64,000 nucleotides of DNA from CAWGAJ01 sp963820545. Its GTDB lineage: Bacteria > Planctomycetota > Planctomycetia > Pirellulales > Thermoguttaceae. The notes below the pieces were generated by a model. That model ran no database searches and was not told the DNA's origin. It saw nothing but the letters and a program-made list of their open reading frames with translations. Positions 9,718 through 17,036 of the stretch are shown in pieces; position 1 is the stretch's first letter, and each line of letters opens with the position of its first letter. Made by a program: the position numbers and the translations under genes. The stretch spans positions 2,542,001 to 2,606,000 of the forward strand of contig CAWGAJ010000001.1 of the NCBI GenBank assembly GCA_963820545.1, given 5' to 3'.

Positions 9718-9906
9718 TTAATGCGTTAGGGCTTGATTAATTTGGTCGTTGGATTGAGTAAAGCTAGTATTTGTCTGCCGGCCAACCACGATGATCGAAG
9801 TCAGGCAAACGAGGATTATCAGCGCGATTATCACTGCATATTCCACGGCCGTGGGACCACTATCAATCTTCAAAAAGCGTGCGATTTTCCTAAGCAACGA
9901 TTTCAT
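9718..9906 (-). CDS. Flp/Fap-type pilin subunit
   Basis: A 62-residue protein with a short basic N terminus, the GPTAVEYAVIIALIIL signature and one strongly hydrophobic helix, as in Flp (tad) type IVb prepilins; cleavage would follow the Gly before the processed helix. The ATG at 9906 (MKSLLRKI) is chosen because the longer upstream reading has no family similarity. No other tad genes lie in the window, so it is a solitary pilin gene here, a common situation in planctomycetes. Confidence 0.85.
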   Translation of the reverse strand: MKSLLRKIARFLKIDSGPTAVEYAVIIALIILVCLTSIIVVGRQTNTSFTQSNDQINQALTH

Positions 9907-10204
9907 GATAGTACCTGTTTTTGTATGAAATCTCACATATACAAGCCTAGGCCGCCCCCTGATAAATAGCAATTATTAACATATCTGACGGCGAAAAGTA
10001 CGTCATACATTACTGATACTTTCGACAAAATCCATGCAATTGGTCTTTTCGCCGGTGCTTGACATGCGCTATTTTTTCCCTGATATTTCTCTAAAATAGT
10101 GTCCCCACTGATTTAGTTTTTTGGCATAACTCTTAAGAGCTTCGACAAAGCTTGAAAAACTGAAGATCCATAATTCCTGTTCCCTGTCCCCTGCCACCTG
10201 TCCT
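9907..10204. other. Intergenic region with a candidate sigma70 promoter
   Basis: The divergent gap between the pilin gene and the HAD phosphatase gene. It contains TTGACA (10059-10064), a 17-base spacer and GATATT (10082-10087), a fair -35/-10 pair for the phosphatase, and ends in a pyrimidine-rich tract that runs to the start codon. Confidence 0.4.
10059..10087 (+). promoter_or_regulatory. Candidate sigma70 promoter of HAD phosphatase gene
   Basis: TTGACA followed after 17 bases by GATATT (4 of 6 matches to TATAAT), about 115 bases before the phosphatase start. The -35 element is perfect, the -10 weak. Confidence 0.3.
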
Positions 10205-10876
10205 ATGCCCCACGTCTATGCCGCGATCTTCGATATGGATGGCGTGTTGATCGATACTTACCATGCGCATTATCAAAGTTGGCTGGCAATGGCCCAACGC
10301 GAAGGACTGACGTTCACCGAGTCGGAATTCGCGCCCACTTTCGGTCGCACCAGCCGGGAGATCATCACCCATTTCTGGGGCCATGGCCGCTATACCGACG
10401 CCGAAATCACCACCCTCGACGCACAAAAGGAAACGGCCTTTCGGGAAATCATTGCCCATGATTTTCCCGCCATGCCGGGCGTGCATCAATTATTGACTGC
10501 ACTGAAAGTCGCGGGCTGGAAATTGGCCATTGGTTCTTCGGGCCCGCCGGAAAATGTGCAAATGGCCTTGGAACGGTTGGGCACAAGACGCCTTTTCGAT
10601 GCGGTAGTCACGGGCATGGACGTCGCGCGCGGTAAACCCGATCCGCGGGTTTTTCTGCTTGCCGCCAAGCGCCTGGGCGTACCAGCCTCGCACTGTGTGG
10701 TGATCGAAGACGCCCGGCCGGGCATTACCGCGGCCCATGCCGCCGGTATGGCCGCCGTCGGTTTTGTCAGTACCGGCCGCACCAAAGAAGAACTCGCCGC
10801 CGCCGATCTAGTCATCGATTCGCTGGTGGAAATCTCGCCCCAAGTACTGCGGGAATTAATCGACCGAGGCAAGTAA
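10205..10876 (+). CDS. HAD-superfamily phosphatase, beta-phosphoglucomutase-like
   Basis: A 223-residue haloacid-dehalogenase-like hydrolase. Motif I is FDMDGVLIDT (nucleophile and acid/base Asp pair), motif II is the Ser in AIGSSGPP, motif III includes the Lys in GKPDPRVFLLAA, and motif IV is VIEDARPGI. A helical cap sits between motifs I and II (about residues 18-85). The best match is the beta-phosphoglucomutase/phosphoglycolate phosphatase branch, but the substrate cannot be read from sequence. The gene stands alone, preceded by a pyrimidine-rich tract and followed by GGGACTGTCC repeats. Confidence 0.9.
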   Translation: MPHVYAAIFDMDGVLIDTYHAHYQSWLAMAQREGLTFTESEFAPTFGRTSREIITHFWGHGRYTDAEITTLDAQKETAFREIIAHDFPAMPGVHQLLTALKVAGWKLAIGSSGPPENVQMALERLGTRRLFDAVVTGMDVARGKPDPRVFLLAAKRLGVPASHCVVIEDARPGITAAHAAGMAAVGFVSTGRTKEELAAADLVIDSLVEISPQVLRELIDRGK

Positions 10877-10889
10877 ACACACGACTGCC

Positions 10890-10940
10890 ATGGTCTGTGG
10901 GACTGTCCAGATCCGCCTCGGCGGCTGGGACTGTCCCCTG
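10890..10940. repeat. GGGACTGTCC repeat, two copies
   Basis: Two copies of the near-palindrome GGGACTGTCC flank the phrase ATCCGCCTCGGCGG, the same arrangement as the larger cluster at 11544-11668. The repeats fill the gap between the phosphatase and the membrane-protein gene. Confidence 0.7.
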
Positions 10941-10950
10941 CACTTAAAAT

Positions 10951-11343
10951 CTAGTCTTTAGAGATGAATTCCGTGGTTTGATAGCGTCGCCCGCGGTGTG
11001 GACGGCGCATGAAGTATCGACGCGGTGGCAGATCGCCTTCCGTGAACCAATAGCCCGCCAACAGGCGATAGAAGAAAAGCAGAATAAATGCGCCGCCCGT
11101 GGCAACGACAAAGCCCACAACGCTGATGGGCGTTACGTGCGCCCCTTGGTAGAAATACGTCAAGGTTCCGCAGCCGATGACCGTGCCGCCTATGCCCATC
11201 ATCAAAGTGGCAACGGCCCCGCCGGGATCGCGGCCGGGCATAATGGCTTTTGCCAGCAAGCCCACCAAGGTACCGAAACCCACCCAAACCAGCACGGTAT
11301 TGGCCCATTGCTGGACCTGCTCGGGAAATACCAAATCATTCAT
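10951..11343 (-). CDS. GlsB/YeaQ/YmgE-type small membrane protein
   Basis: About 130 residues from the ATG at 11343 (MNDLVFPE). Three hydrophobic helices are visible: ANTVLVWVGFGTLVGLLAKA, then a Gly-rich ATLMMGIGGTVIGCGTL segment, then VVGFVVATGGAFILLFFYRL, followed by a basic tail. The G-rich LLAKAIMPGRDPGG pattern is the mark of the transglycosylase-associated/GlsB family of inner-membrane proteins. Their function is poorly known; stress roles are often suggested. The basic tail of about 35 residues is longer than usual. Confidence 0.8.
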   Translation of the reverse strand: MNDLVFPEQVQQWANTVLVWVGFGTLVGLLAKAIMPGRDPGGAVATLMMGIGGTVIGCGTLTYFYQGAHVTPISVVGFVVATGGAFILLFFYRLLAGYWFTEGDLPPRRYFMRRPHRGRRYQTTEFISKD

Positions 11344-11543
11344 GGGCTGTTCCAAAATGACTGCTGCGCACACATAATGTACACTACCGACCTTATCTTT
11401 TTTTTATCGACAATAATCACCGGCAAATTTCCTTCATTTTCTGGAAAAATGGTCCCTCTTGCCTTTCCAACATAGCCATTAGATTTTAACTGGTTTTGCC
11501 TGAAGTCCCGCTCTAGGCAATTCTTAAGTCAAATGTTGATCAA

Positions 11544-11668
11544 AGGACCGGGGACTGTCCCAATTATCGCGTGGGGCCTATCTTAATCCGCCTCGGCGCA
11601 TGGGACCGTCCCAATTTAAGATGGGGACTGTCCCGATTTTCACGCAGTTATAATGGGACTGTCCCCTT
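11544..11668. repeat. Cluster of four GGGACTGTCCC palindromic repeats
   Basis: Four copies (one is GGGACCGTCCC) occur within 125 bases, with ATCCGCCTCGGCG between them. The rightmost copy lies inside the 3' end of the pseudouridine synthase gene and supplies its last codons. The same unit occurs at 10890-10940. They look like REP-type short palindromes. Confidence 0.75.
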
Positions 11669-12662
11669 CGTCTTCTCCTGCTAAACCCCGATAGCTGCGC
11701 AATTCGGCCAGTACCACGCTGATGTCGGCAGCCAACGGGGCCTCGATTTCCAACGGTTTGCCGCTGGCCGGATGTGTGAATTTCAATCGTCGGGCGTGCA
11801 AGGCCTGACGCTCCAGCAGAATCAGCGAATCCTCGGGATCGCGGCGGATTTCGCCCCGGGTGATTTTTCCCCGCCCGCCGTATTGTCTGTCGCAAAGCAC
11901 CGGGCAGCCGATGTGGTTCAAATGCACGCGGATCTGATGCGTGCGCCCGGTCTTGGGCAATAGTTTCAAAGCGGCAAAGCCGTCAAATCGCTGTAAAACT
12001 TCATAAAAAGTCTGGGCTGAACGACTGGTGGGCTCATGGCGGCGAATAGCCATCTTTTCGCGCTGATGCGGATGAAATCCTATTGGGCAGTCGATGTAAT
12101 CTCGATCCCTTTCCGGGCAGCCCGCCACCAGGGCGAAATATTCCTTTTCGATCGAGCGCTGGGCAAACTGCCGGGCGAGTTTGGCATGTGCCAGATCGCT
12201 GCGGGCCACCAGGATTGCCCCGCTGGTGTCGCGATCCAGCCGATGCACGATTCCCGGCCGAGAAGGTCCGCCGCTGGTGCTCAGCGTGCCGCCGAAATGA
12301 AATTGCAGCGCGCTGGCCAATGTGCCCGACCAGTGCCCCCGGGCCGGATGCACGACCATGCCCGGCGGCTTGTTTATGACCACTAAATGCTCGTCTTCGT
12401 AGAGGATATCGAGCGAAATGTTTTCAGGCTGTGGCGCCTCGCGTGGGATTTCAGGCAAAATGATTGTTACCTTTTGTCCGGGCTTGAGGCGATAAGCAGG
12501 TTTGCCGCCCCGCCCGTCGATGCTCACCCCGCCGGCAGTGATTACCCGTCGTAGATGCACCCGGCTGTACTCAGTGAAATGATGTGCCAGAAAAACATCC
12601 AATCGCCAGCCTGCTTGCACAGCCTCGACTGTATGTTCAACCGGTTCTTTTGATATGTGCAT
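11640..12662 (-). CDS. RluD-family 23S rRNA pseudouridine synthase
   Basis: A 340-residue RluA/RluC/RluD-family enzyme with an N-terminal S4 RNA-binding domain (about residues 10-75) and a catalytic domain with HRLDRDTSGAILVAR, where the Asp is the catalytic residue, plus GRTHQIRVHLNHIGCPVLCD. It isomerises uridine to pseudouridine in large-subunit rRNA or, for some relatives, tRNA. The ATG at 12662 (MHISKEP) gives the normal length; a longer upstream reading looks random. The C-terminal residues GDSPIITA come from an inserted GGGACTGTCCC repeat, so the natural C terminus has been replaced. Confidence 0.93.
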   Translation of the reverse strand: MHISKEPVEHTVEAVQAGWRLDVFLAHHFTEYSRVHLRRVITAGGVSIDGRGGKPAYRLKPGQKVTIILPEIPREAPQPENISLDILYEDEHLVVINKPPGMVVHPARGHWSGTLASALQFHFGGTLSTSGGPSRPGIVHRLDRDTSGAILVARSDLAHAKLARQFAQRSIEKEYFALVAGCPERDRDYIDCPIGFHPHQREKMAIRRHEPTSRSAQTFYEVLQRFDGFAALKLLPKTGRTHQIRVHLNHIGCPVLCDRQYGGRGKITRGEIRRDPEDSLILLERQALHARRLKFTHPASGKPLEIEAPLAADISVVLAELRSYRGLAGEDEGDSPIITA

Positions 12663-12933
12663 GGATAAATATAAGGCTGTAGTCTGGAGAAAGTAAACCA
12701 CTTGCGGCGTTGCACTGTCCACCGACCACTGACCACTATTATCGAACCCTATTTTAAGCCTTATCGGTGACTTCCGTCCAGCCACTCGGTTGGCAAGACT
12801 ACGATTTTTGACTGGTTCAAGAATATCCGCCGATTTGCTATAATTTAACTCAATCTCAATCGCTATAAAGTGATTATAAAAATACAATTATCAGACTGAA
12901 TAAGTTGCTCCATATATCTAAGGAGTATAAAAG

Positions 12934-13539
12934 ATGAAACCACCAAATTCTCTAACAGACCAAGAATTACTTGAATATGCTGATGAGCATATCACATATG
13001 AGATTGAAATGCTAATTCGGACTACATCAATTATGTCTACATCAACACTGGGTCGACTAAAAGATGTTCATTGGATTGCTCGGACATGCAACAATGCCAT
13101 TATAAGCTCATTCGCATTACAGGCACGTAATCTAATTGATTTTTTGTACATCCGAGAATTAAAAGAAAAAGGAGAGCATCCTAAAAATATCGTTGTACAA
13201 GATTATATAATAGACCCAGTAAAACTATCGGATCATCTCCCTTTAATTACTGATCGTTTGAAAAAGGCTAGAAAGAAGTGCAATGAGCAGGCCGCGCATT
13301 TGACTCTTGATAGAATCGAATATGAGAAGAAAGGTAAAAGATGGAACATGCTTCTAATAACAATAGAAATTATAAATGCTTTCCGAGCAATTGAACCTGT
13401 TTTCCCTGAAACTAAGATCAGCAAATCATTCAGAGAGATTATTTCAAAGCCAGACTTATTTTCCCACAGAGTCAAAACAAATATCATATATTCTGAAGAA
13501 AAACATCCAATAGGAATTACTATATGTGAAGAAAATTAA
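12934..13539 (+). CDS. Unknown protein, AT-rich gene
   Basis: A 201-residue, charged, mostly helical protein that I do not recognise. It has no signal peptide or membrane helix. Its base composition (many AAA/ATA/ATT codons) is far more AT-rich than the flanking genes, and it sits at the left edge of a run of small accessory genes, so recent transfer is likely. A good ribosome site (AAGGAG before ATG) supports expression. The segment LQARNLIDFLYIRELKEKG recalls HEPN-like helical bundles, but this is too weak to use as a call. Confidence 0.75.
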   Translation: MKPPNSLTDQELLEYADEHITYEIEMLIRTTSIMSTSTLGRLKDVHWIARTCNNAIISSFALQARNLIDFLYIRELKEKGEHPKNIVVQDYIIDPVKLSDHLPLITDRLKKARKKCNEQAAHLTLDRIEYEKKGKRWNMLLITIEIINAFRAIEPVFPETKISKSFREIISKPDLFSHRVKTNIIYSEEKHPIGITICEEN

Positions 13540-13542
13540 CAG

Positions 13543-13714
13543 AGGCGCGGGTGTTAAAGGCTGCTGGTCAGCCAATGCCGATTTGGATAGCATGGATGGC
13601 ATGAAGCGGCCAGCCCGAAGGGCTGAAATATGACAGGGAGGCATTGCACATTTGTTGAAGTGAATGACCGCACGGCCTCAGACAATCTATCGGTTATGCA
13701 CAGCGAGGTTTAAT
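13543..13714. repeat. Gap with AGCCCGAAGGGCTGAAATATGACAG repeat
   Basis: The short gap holds CCAGCCCGAAGGGCTGAAATATGACAG (about 13610-13635), a hairpin-forming phrase of the same style as the AGGG/CCCT hairpins in the 58.4-58.7 kb element. Nothing coding is seen. Confidence 0.45.
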
Positions 13715-14077
13715 ATGAAAGTGTATGAACTGGTTGCCTATTGTGGCCTGACATGTCAAGGATGTCCCATCTACTGGGCAACCCGAGAGGATGACCATGA
13801 GAAACAGCAGAAGATGAGAGTTGCCATAGCACGGCTGGGTCAGGAACATTATGGTGTTAAGATGCAGCCTGAGGAAATCACCGACTGCGATGGATGCAGG
13901 ACCGAAAATGGCAGATTATACTCTGGTTGCAAAGAGTGCGAGATCAGGTCTTGTGCAAGAGAGAGGAAGGTTGAGAGTTGCGCATTGTCACGACTATGCC
14001 TGCGAAAAACTCCAAAAATTATTCGTCACAGAACCAATGCCAAGATAAAACTAGATGTTATCAGAAGCGTGATTTAA
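13715..14077 (+). CDS. DUF3795 Cys-rich protein (compensating frameshifts)
   Basis: A protein of about 120 residues with the Cys pairs of the DUF3795 family: YCGLTCQGCPIY near the N terminus, CDGC in the middle and CKECEIRSC. The expected last Cys cluster (HCHDYACEKLQKLF) is in another frame between about 13980 and 14037, after which the first frame resumes with AKIKLDVI. Thus two indels cancel, as in the HD-GYP gene. The ATG at 13715 follows GAGG. The family is thought to bind zinc or another metal; its function is unknown. It belongs to the accessory gene run. Confidence 0.75.
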   Translation: MKVYELVAYCGLTCQGCPIYWATREDDHEKQQKMRVAIARLGQEHYGVKMQPEEITDCDGCRTENGRLYSGCKECEIRSCARERKVESCALSRLCLRKTPKIIRHRTNAKIKLDVIRSVI

Positions 14078-14126
14078 GGCATCGGTGGGACGGTGTCCCA
14101 CCCTACAAGTTTTTTATGAGGAAATA

Positions 14127-14996
14127 ATGTTAACGAAATCTGTCTCCTTTAAATCCGTTATTCGACTGCTGGTAGTGGCTTGCCTCTGCTCCTCTTCTCA
14201 TGTATTGGCCCAAAAATTGGAACCTGGAAAGGTGGCTGAGATCGAATTTACCGACACCAATTTTCCCAAGACTCTTTACAGTATGTCCACAGGAGTGGAT
14301 TCCCCGCCTTGCATGACCGTCCGTCTTCCTGATGATTACATCCCTGCTAACACTTATCCGCTCCTGGTTTATGTGCCCGGTCTATTTGGCGGACCAAAAG
14401 GCAATATCTACAATGCTCAGACAATTGCCGGACCCCGAGGTTGGATCGTTGCCAGTTTGCCGTTGTTTAAAAAAACCATTGACAAGACTGAACTTCTCGA
14501 AGGAACTATCGTCAGTTTCGAGGATTATCCAATCATCTCAAAGGCCTATGAGATCATGCTGGGCAGGCTTTTTGAAATGGTTCCGAACATCGATCGCGAG
14601 CGAAGCGCGATGGTTGGTTTCTCCAACGGTGCGATCACAATCGGCGTTTTGGTATCGTGTCATGACGAGTTCATACTTACCCATTTCAAAAACTTTTGCC
14701 TGGTGGATCACGGAATGTTTCACCTCTCAGACCTTCATAAAAAGCACGCTCGCGAAAGCAGATTCCTCATATTGGTAGGCGACAAGGAAGATCTGGGACG
14801 AGATATGAAAATCAGAGGGGGCCAACTTCTTCAAGATGCGTACAAATTATTGAATGTGAATTTGACATGCCGGATCATGAAGGATACGGGCCATGAGTTC
14901 CAGGACAGGCACATGGCGATGGTTGGAAGATGGTTGCGTAATGAAGCCCTCGACGAACAAAAACCTTCAGCGGACACCGATAACCAGAGTCGATGA
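14127..14996 (+). CDS. Secreted alpha/beta-hydrolase-like protein
   Basis: A 289-residue protein with a signal peptide (hydrophobic core VIRLLVVACLCSSSHVLA, cleavage after Ala). The body has an alpha/beta-hydrolase pattern: YPLLVYVPGLFGG (oxyanion region), GFSNGA as nucleophile elbow with Ser, FLILVGDKEDLG as the acid strand, and DTGHEF with the catalytic His. Esterase- or peptidase-like hydrolysis outside the cytoplasm is likely; the substrate is unknown. The ATG at 14127 has GAGGA seven bases upstream. Confidence 0.8.
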   Translation: MLTKSVSFKSVIRLLVVACLCSSSHVLAQKLEPGKVAEIEFTDTNFPKTLYSMSTGVDSPPCMTVRLPDDYIPANTYPLLVYVPGLFGGPKGNIYNAQTIAGPRGWIVASLPLFKKTIDKTELLEGTIVSFEDYPIISKAYEIMLGRLFEMVPNIDRERSAMVGFSNGAITIGVLVSCHDEFILTHFKNFCLVDHGMFHLSDLHKKHARESRFLILVGDKEDLGRDMKIRGGQLLQDAYKLLNVNLTCRIMKDTGHEFQDRHMAMVGRWLRNEALDEQKPSADTDNQSR

Positions 14997-15075
14997 CCTC
15001 TACGTAGGAGACCCAGAGACATTGAGATTATCAAGAAACTTACGACTATCAAGCTGAACAATTGATTGTACGTTT

Positions 15076-15531
15076 ATGAGTAAATCTGGTCAACGAATGT
15101 TGGACGGCGGCAAAGAACCCAGCACAAGTGACGTCTCTAAATGGGTGGGGGCGACAAACTACAAATATTGGATGCATATTATTAAGTTCATCGAGACCAA
15201 CTATTCAGGCGTTTTTCATCCTGATTGGCTGTTTGGAGGAAAGAAATATGGATGGGGACTTCGATTCAAAAAATCAAAATCTTTCTGTACTTTGATTCCC
15301 CAGCGCGGTCGGGTTATGATCCAGATCGTGTTCGGGGCCGAGGAGCGGGAAAAAGTCGAAGAAATTCTGCCCGAACTTGTTTCTCATGCCCGCGATGATT
15401 ACAAAGCGGCAACAACGTATCATGACGGCAAATGGCTCTTTCTGGTCGTCGATAGTAATAAGGTTATTGCCGATGTGGAGCGGTTGCTTACCATCAAGCG
15501 AAAGCCCAAGCCAAAGAGTGCCAGAAATTAA
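15076..15531 (+). CDS. DUF3788 family protein
   Basis: A 151-residue cytoplasmic protein matching the DUF3788 pattern: LFGGKKYGWGLRFKKSKSFCTLIP, a central EEREKVEEILPEL helix, YHDGKWL and the basic C-terminal LLTIKRKPKPK. The family folds like YdhG/DUF1801-type small proteins and has no proven function. It ends one base before the acetyltransferase start codon, so the two genes are probably translated together. Confidence 0.82.
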   Translation: MSKSGQRMLDGGKEPSTSDVSKWVGATNYKYWMHIIKFIETNYSGVFHPDWLFGGKKYGWGLRFKKSKSFCTLIPQRGRVMIQIVFGAEEREKVEEILPELVSHARDDYKAATTYHDGKWLFLVVDSNKVIADVERLLTIKRKPKPKSARN

Positions 15532-15532
15532 T

Positions 15533-15946
15533 ATGGAAGAAATATATTACAGCTACGAAAAGGTGTTGCCAGAAGAACAAGTTATTGCACTTTATTCCGC
15601 CCTGGAATGGTCATCTGCGGAAAAACCAAAGGAATTGTTAAGCGCGCTGGCTAATTCTCACACGGTTATTTCAGCGTGGGCCGGCAAGAGATTAATAGGC
15701 CTGGGAAATGCCATATCTGACGGGCATTTAGTGGTTTTTTATCCGCATTTATTGGTATTGCCTGAATATCAGGGTAAGGGCATAGGAAAAGAAATCGTCA
15801 GAAGAATGAAGTAGCAGTATTCTGGTATTCATCAGCAGGTATTATTAGCCGACGGGAAAGCAATCGAATTCTACAAAAATTGCGGTTTTGAAAAAGCCGG
15901 CAGTTGCGTGCCGTTATGGATTTATTCGGGCCACGATCATGATTGA
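15533..15946 (+). pseudogene. GNAT acetyltransferase with in-frame TAG
   Basis: The first 93 residues carry a GNAT fold with the acetyl-CoA-binding motif LVLPEYQGKGIGKEIVRRM, then a TAG at 15812-15814. The same frame continues past it with the expected GNAT tail (QQVLLADGKAIEFYKNCGFEKAG) to a TGA at 15944. Only one codon is damaged, so this is a single nonsense change, a sequence error, or a very young pseudogene. GNAT enzymes move an acetyl group from acetyl-CoA to an amine; the substrate is unknown. Confidence 0.85.
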
Positions 15947-15978
15947 AATGTCTCCAATGCACCATATAAAGGTAAAAG

Positions 15979-16359
15979 ATGAATATTCAGAACAAGAAAT
16001 TGATTGAGGATTACATTAACCACTACAACAGCAAGAATATCGACGCAATGCTGAAGTTGTTCTCTGATGACGCGCAATTTGAATCCGTATCGAATACAAG
16101 CGGCATCATGAAAACCGACGGCAAAAAACAACTCCGGGAACTTGCGGCGATGGGCGTTGAGTATTTTGAGCAGAGGCGGCAGACGGTATTGTCGTGGGTG
16201 ATAAGCGACAGTCATGTAGCAATCGAAATAGATTTTTGGTGTAATCTCGCCAAGGATTTTCCCAACGGGAAGAAGGCCGGCGAAGAAATGCAGCTTCGCG
16301 GAGCGTCTTTTTTCACCATCCAAAACGGCCGCATTTCCCGATTAGTTGATTATATGTAA
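15979..16359 (+). CDS. SnoaL-like / NTF2-fold protein
   Basis: A 126-residue protein of the SnoaL/NTF2-like superfamily: helical start, YNSKNIDAMLKLFSDDAQFES, then a four-strand sheet ending RGASFFTIQNGRISRLVDYM, a classic end for this fold. Members range from isomerases and hydrolases to ligand-binding proteins, so no reaction can be assigned. It is the last rightward gene of the accessory run and has an AAAGGTAAAAG ribosome-site region. Confidence 0.85.
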   Translation: MNIQNKKLIEDYINHYNSKNIDAMLKLFSDDAQFESVSNTSGIMKTDGKKQLRELAAMGVEYFEQRRQTVLSWVISDSHVAIEIDFWCNLAKDFPNGKKAGEEMQLRGASFFTIQNGRISRLVDYM

Positions 16360-16565
16360 TGCAAAAGTTTTTTCAGGTGTTTTTTCGATGATCTTTTGTG
16401 CCTATTGGGTGACAAGATACGGCAATTTTTAGAACCGAGCGAGTTTATTGACTTCAAGCATCCGGCGGTTGCGGCCAGAGCAAAGATGTTGGCCCACGGT
16501 TGGCTTACCCAACCGTGCATTCAACACCGCTGGGCAAGCCGGGGGTGTCACCCGACGGCACTTTC
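16360..16565. repeat. Hairpin-rich gap
   Basis: Contains CACGGTTGGCTTACCCAACCGTG (16495-16517, 9-bp stem) followed by a GCTGGGCAAGCC...GGTGTCACCC phrase. A related element, CACTGCTGGACAAGCCAGCAGTG (16990-17012), lies on the other side of the next gene, so the membrane-protein gene is flanked by members of one repeat family. Confidence 0.55.
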
Positions 16566-16904
16566 TCATGGATTCTGCTGCCGCGATTCCTGTTCATTCC
16601 GCAAAAAAAATTTCGTGGTGATAAGCACAGGAACTAAAACCAATCCATTGCTGAGCAAGACCGCCAAACCTTGCTGTCCACCCTTTCCGAAAGCCAGGGC
16701 GGCACCAAGGACTGAAAACACAATCGTTAATATGTACGCCCATTTGTGTCCTGCTGCGAGACCGAAAAGTAGAAGCACGTTGAGAGCCGCAGCCACCAAC
16801 GCCAAAACGGAACCGCTCCTCAGCGCCAATAGCAGACTCAATACGCTTATGATTGCCAGCGCAATAATCGCTATCCACAAAGGACCGGGTATCTTCTTTT
16901 TCAT
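16566..16904 (-). CDS. Small integral membrane protein
   Basis: A 112-residue protein starting at MKKKIPG with about four hydrophobic helices (WIAIIALAIISVLSLLLAL; VLALVAAALNVLLLFGLAAG; WAYILTIVFSVLGAALAFG; LAVLLSNGLVLVPVLIT) and a charged, Gln-rich tail. I recognise no family beyond a general four-helix membrane protein. It is transcribed towards the accessory gene run. Confidence 0.75.
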   Translation of the reverse strand: MKKKIPGPLWIAIIALAIISVLSLLLALRSGSVLALVAAALNVLLLFGLAAGHKWAYILTIVFSVLGAALAFGKGGQQGLAVLLSNGLVLVPVLITTKFFLRNEQESRQQNP

Positions 16905-16989
16905 AGGGTATGTTCCATAGTTACATAGGTTAGACATGCTATGCCTGACATACTTGGCTGAACGACACCAATTAGCAAGTCCCAGACAG

Positions 16990-17012
16990 CACTGCTGGAC
17001 AAGCCAGCAGTG
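16990..17012. terminator. Hairpin CACTGCTGG/CCAGCAGTG
   Basis: A perfect 9-bp stem with a 5-base loop just downstream of the leftward HEAT gene. There is no clear T-run, so it may be a repeat element rather than a terminator. Confidence 0.35.
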
Positions 17013-17036
17013 GCACCCACCGCGCCTTTTAATTCT

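Noticed and set aside
12934..16359. Integron gene-cassette array
   Set aside because: Several small genes lie in one direction, but gaps are as short as 1 and 32 bases and no attC-like RYYYAAC...GTTRRRY pairs recur; no integron integrase is present.
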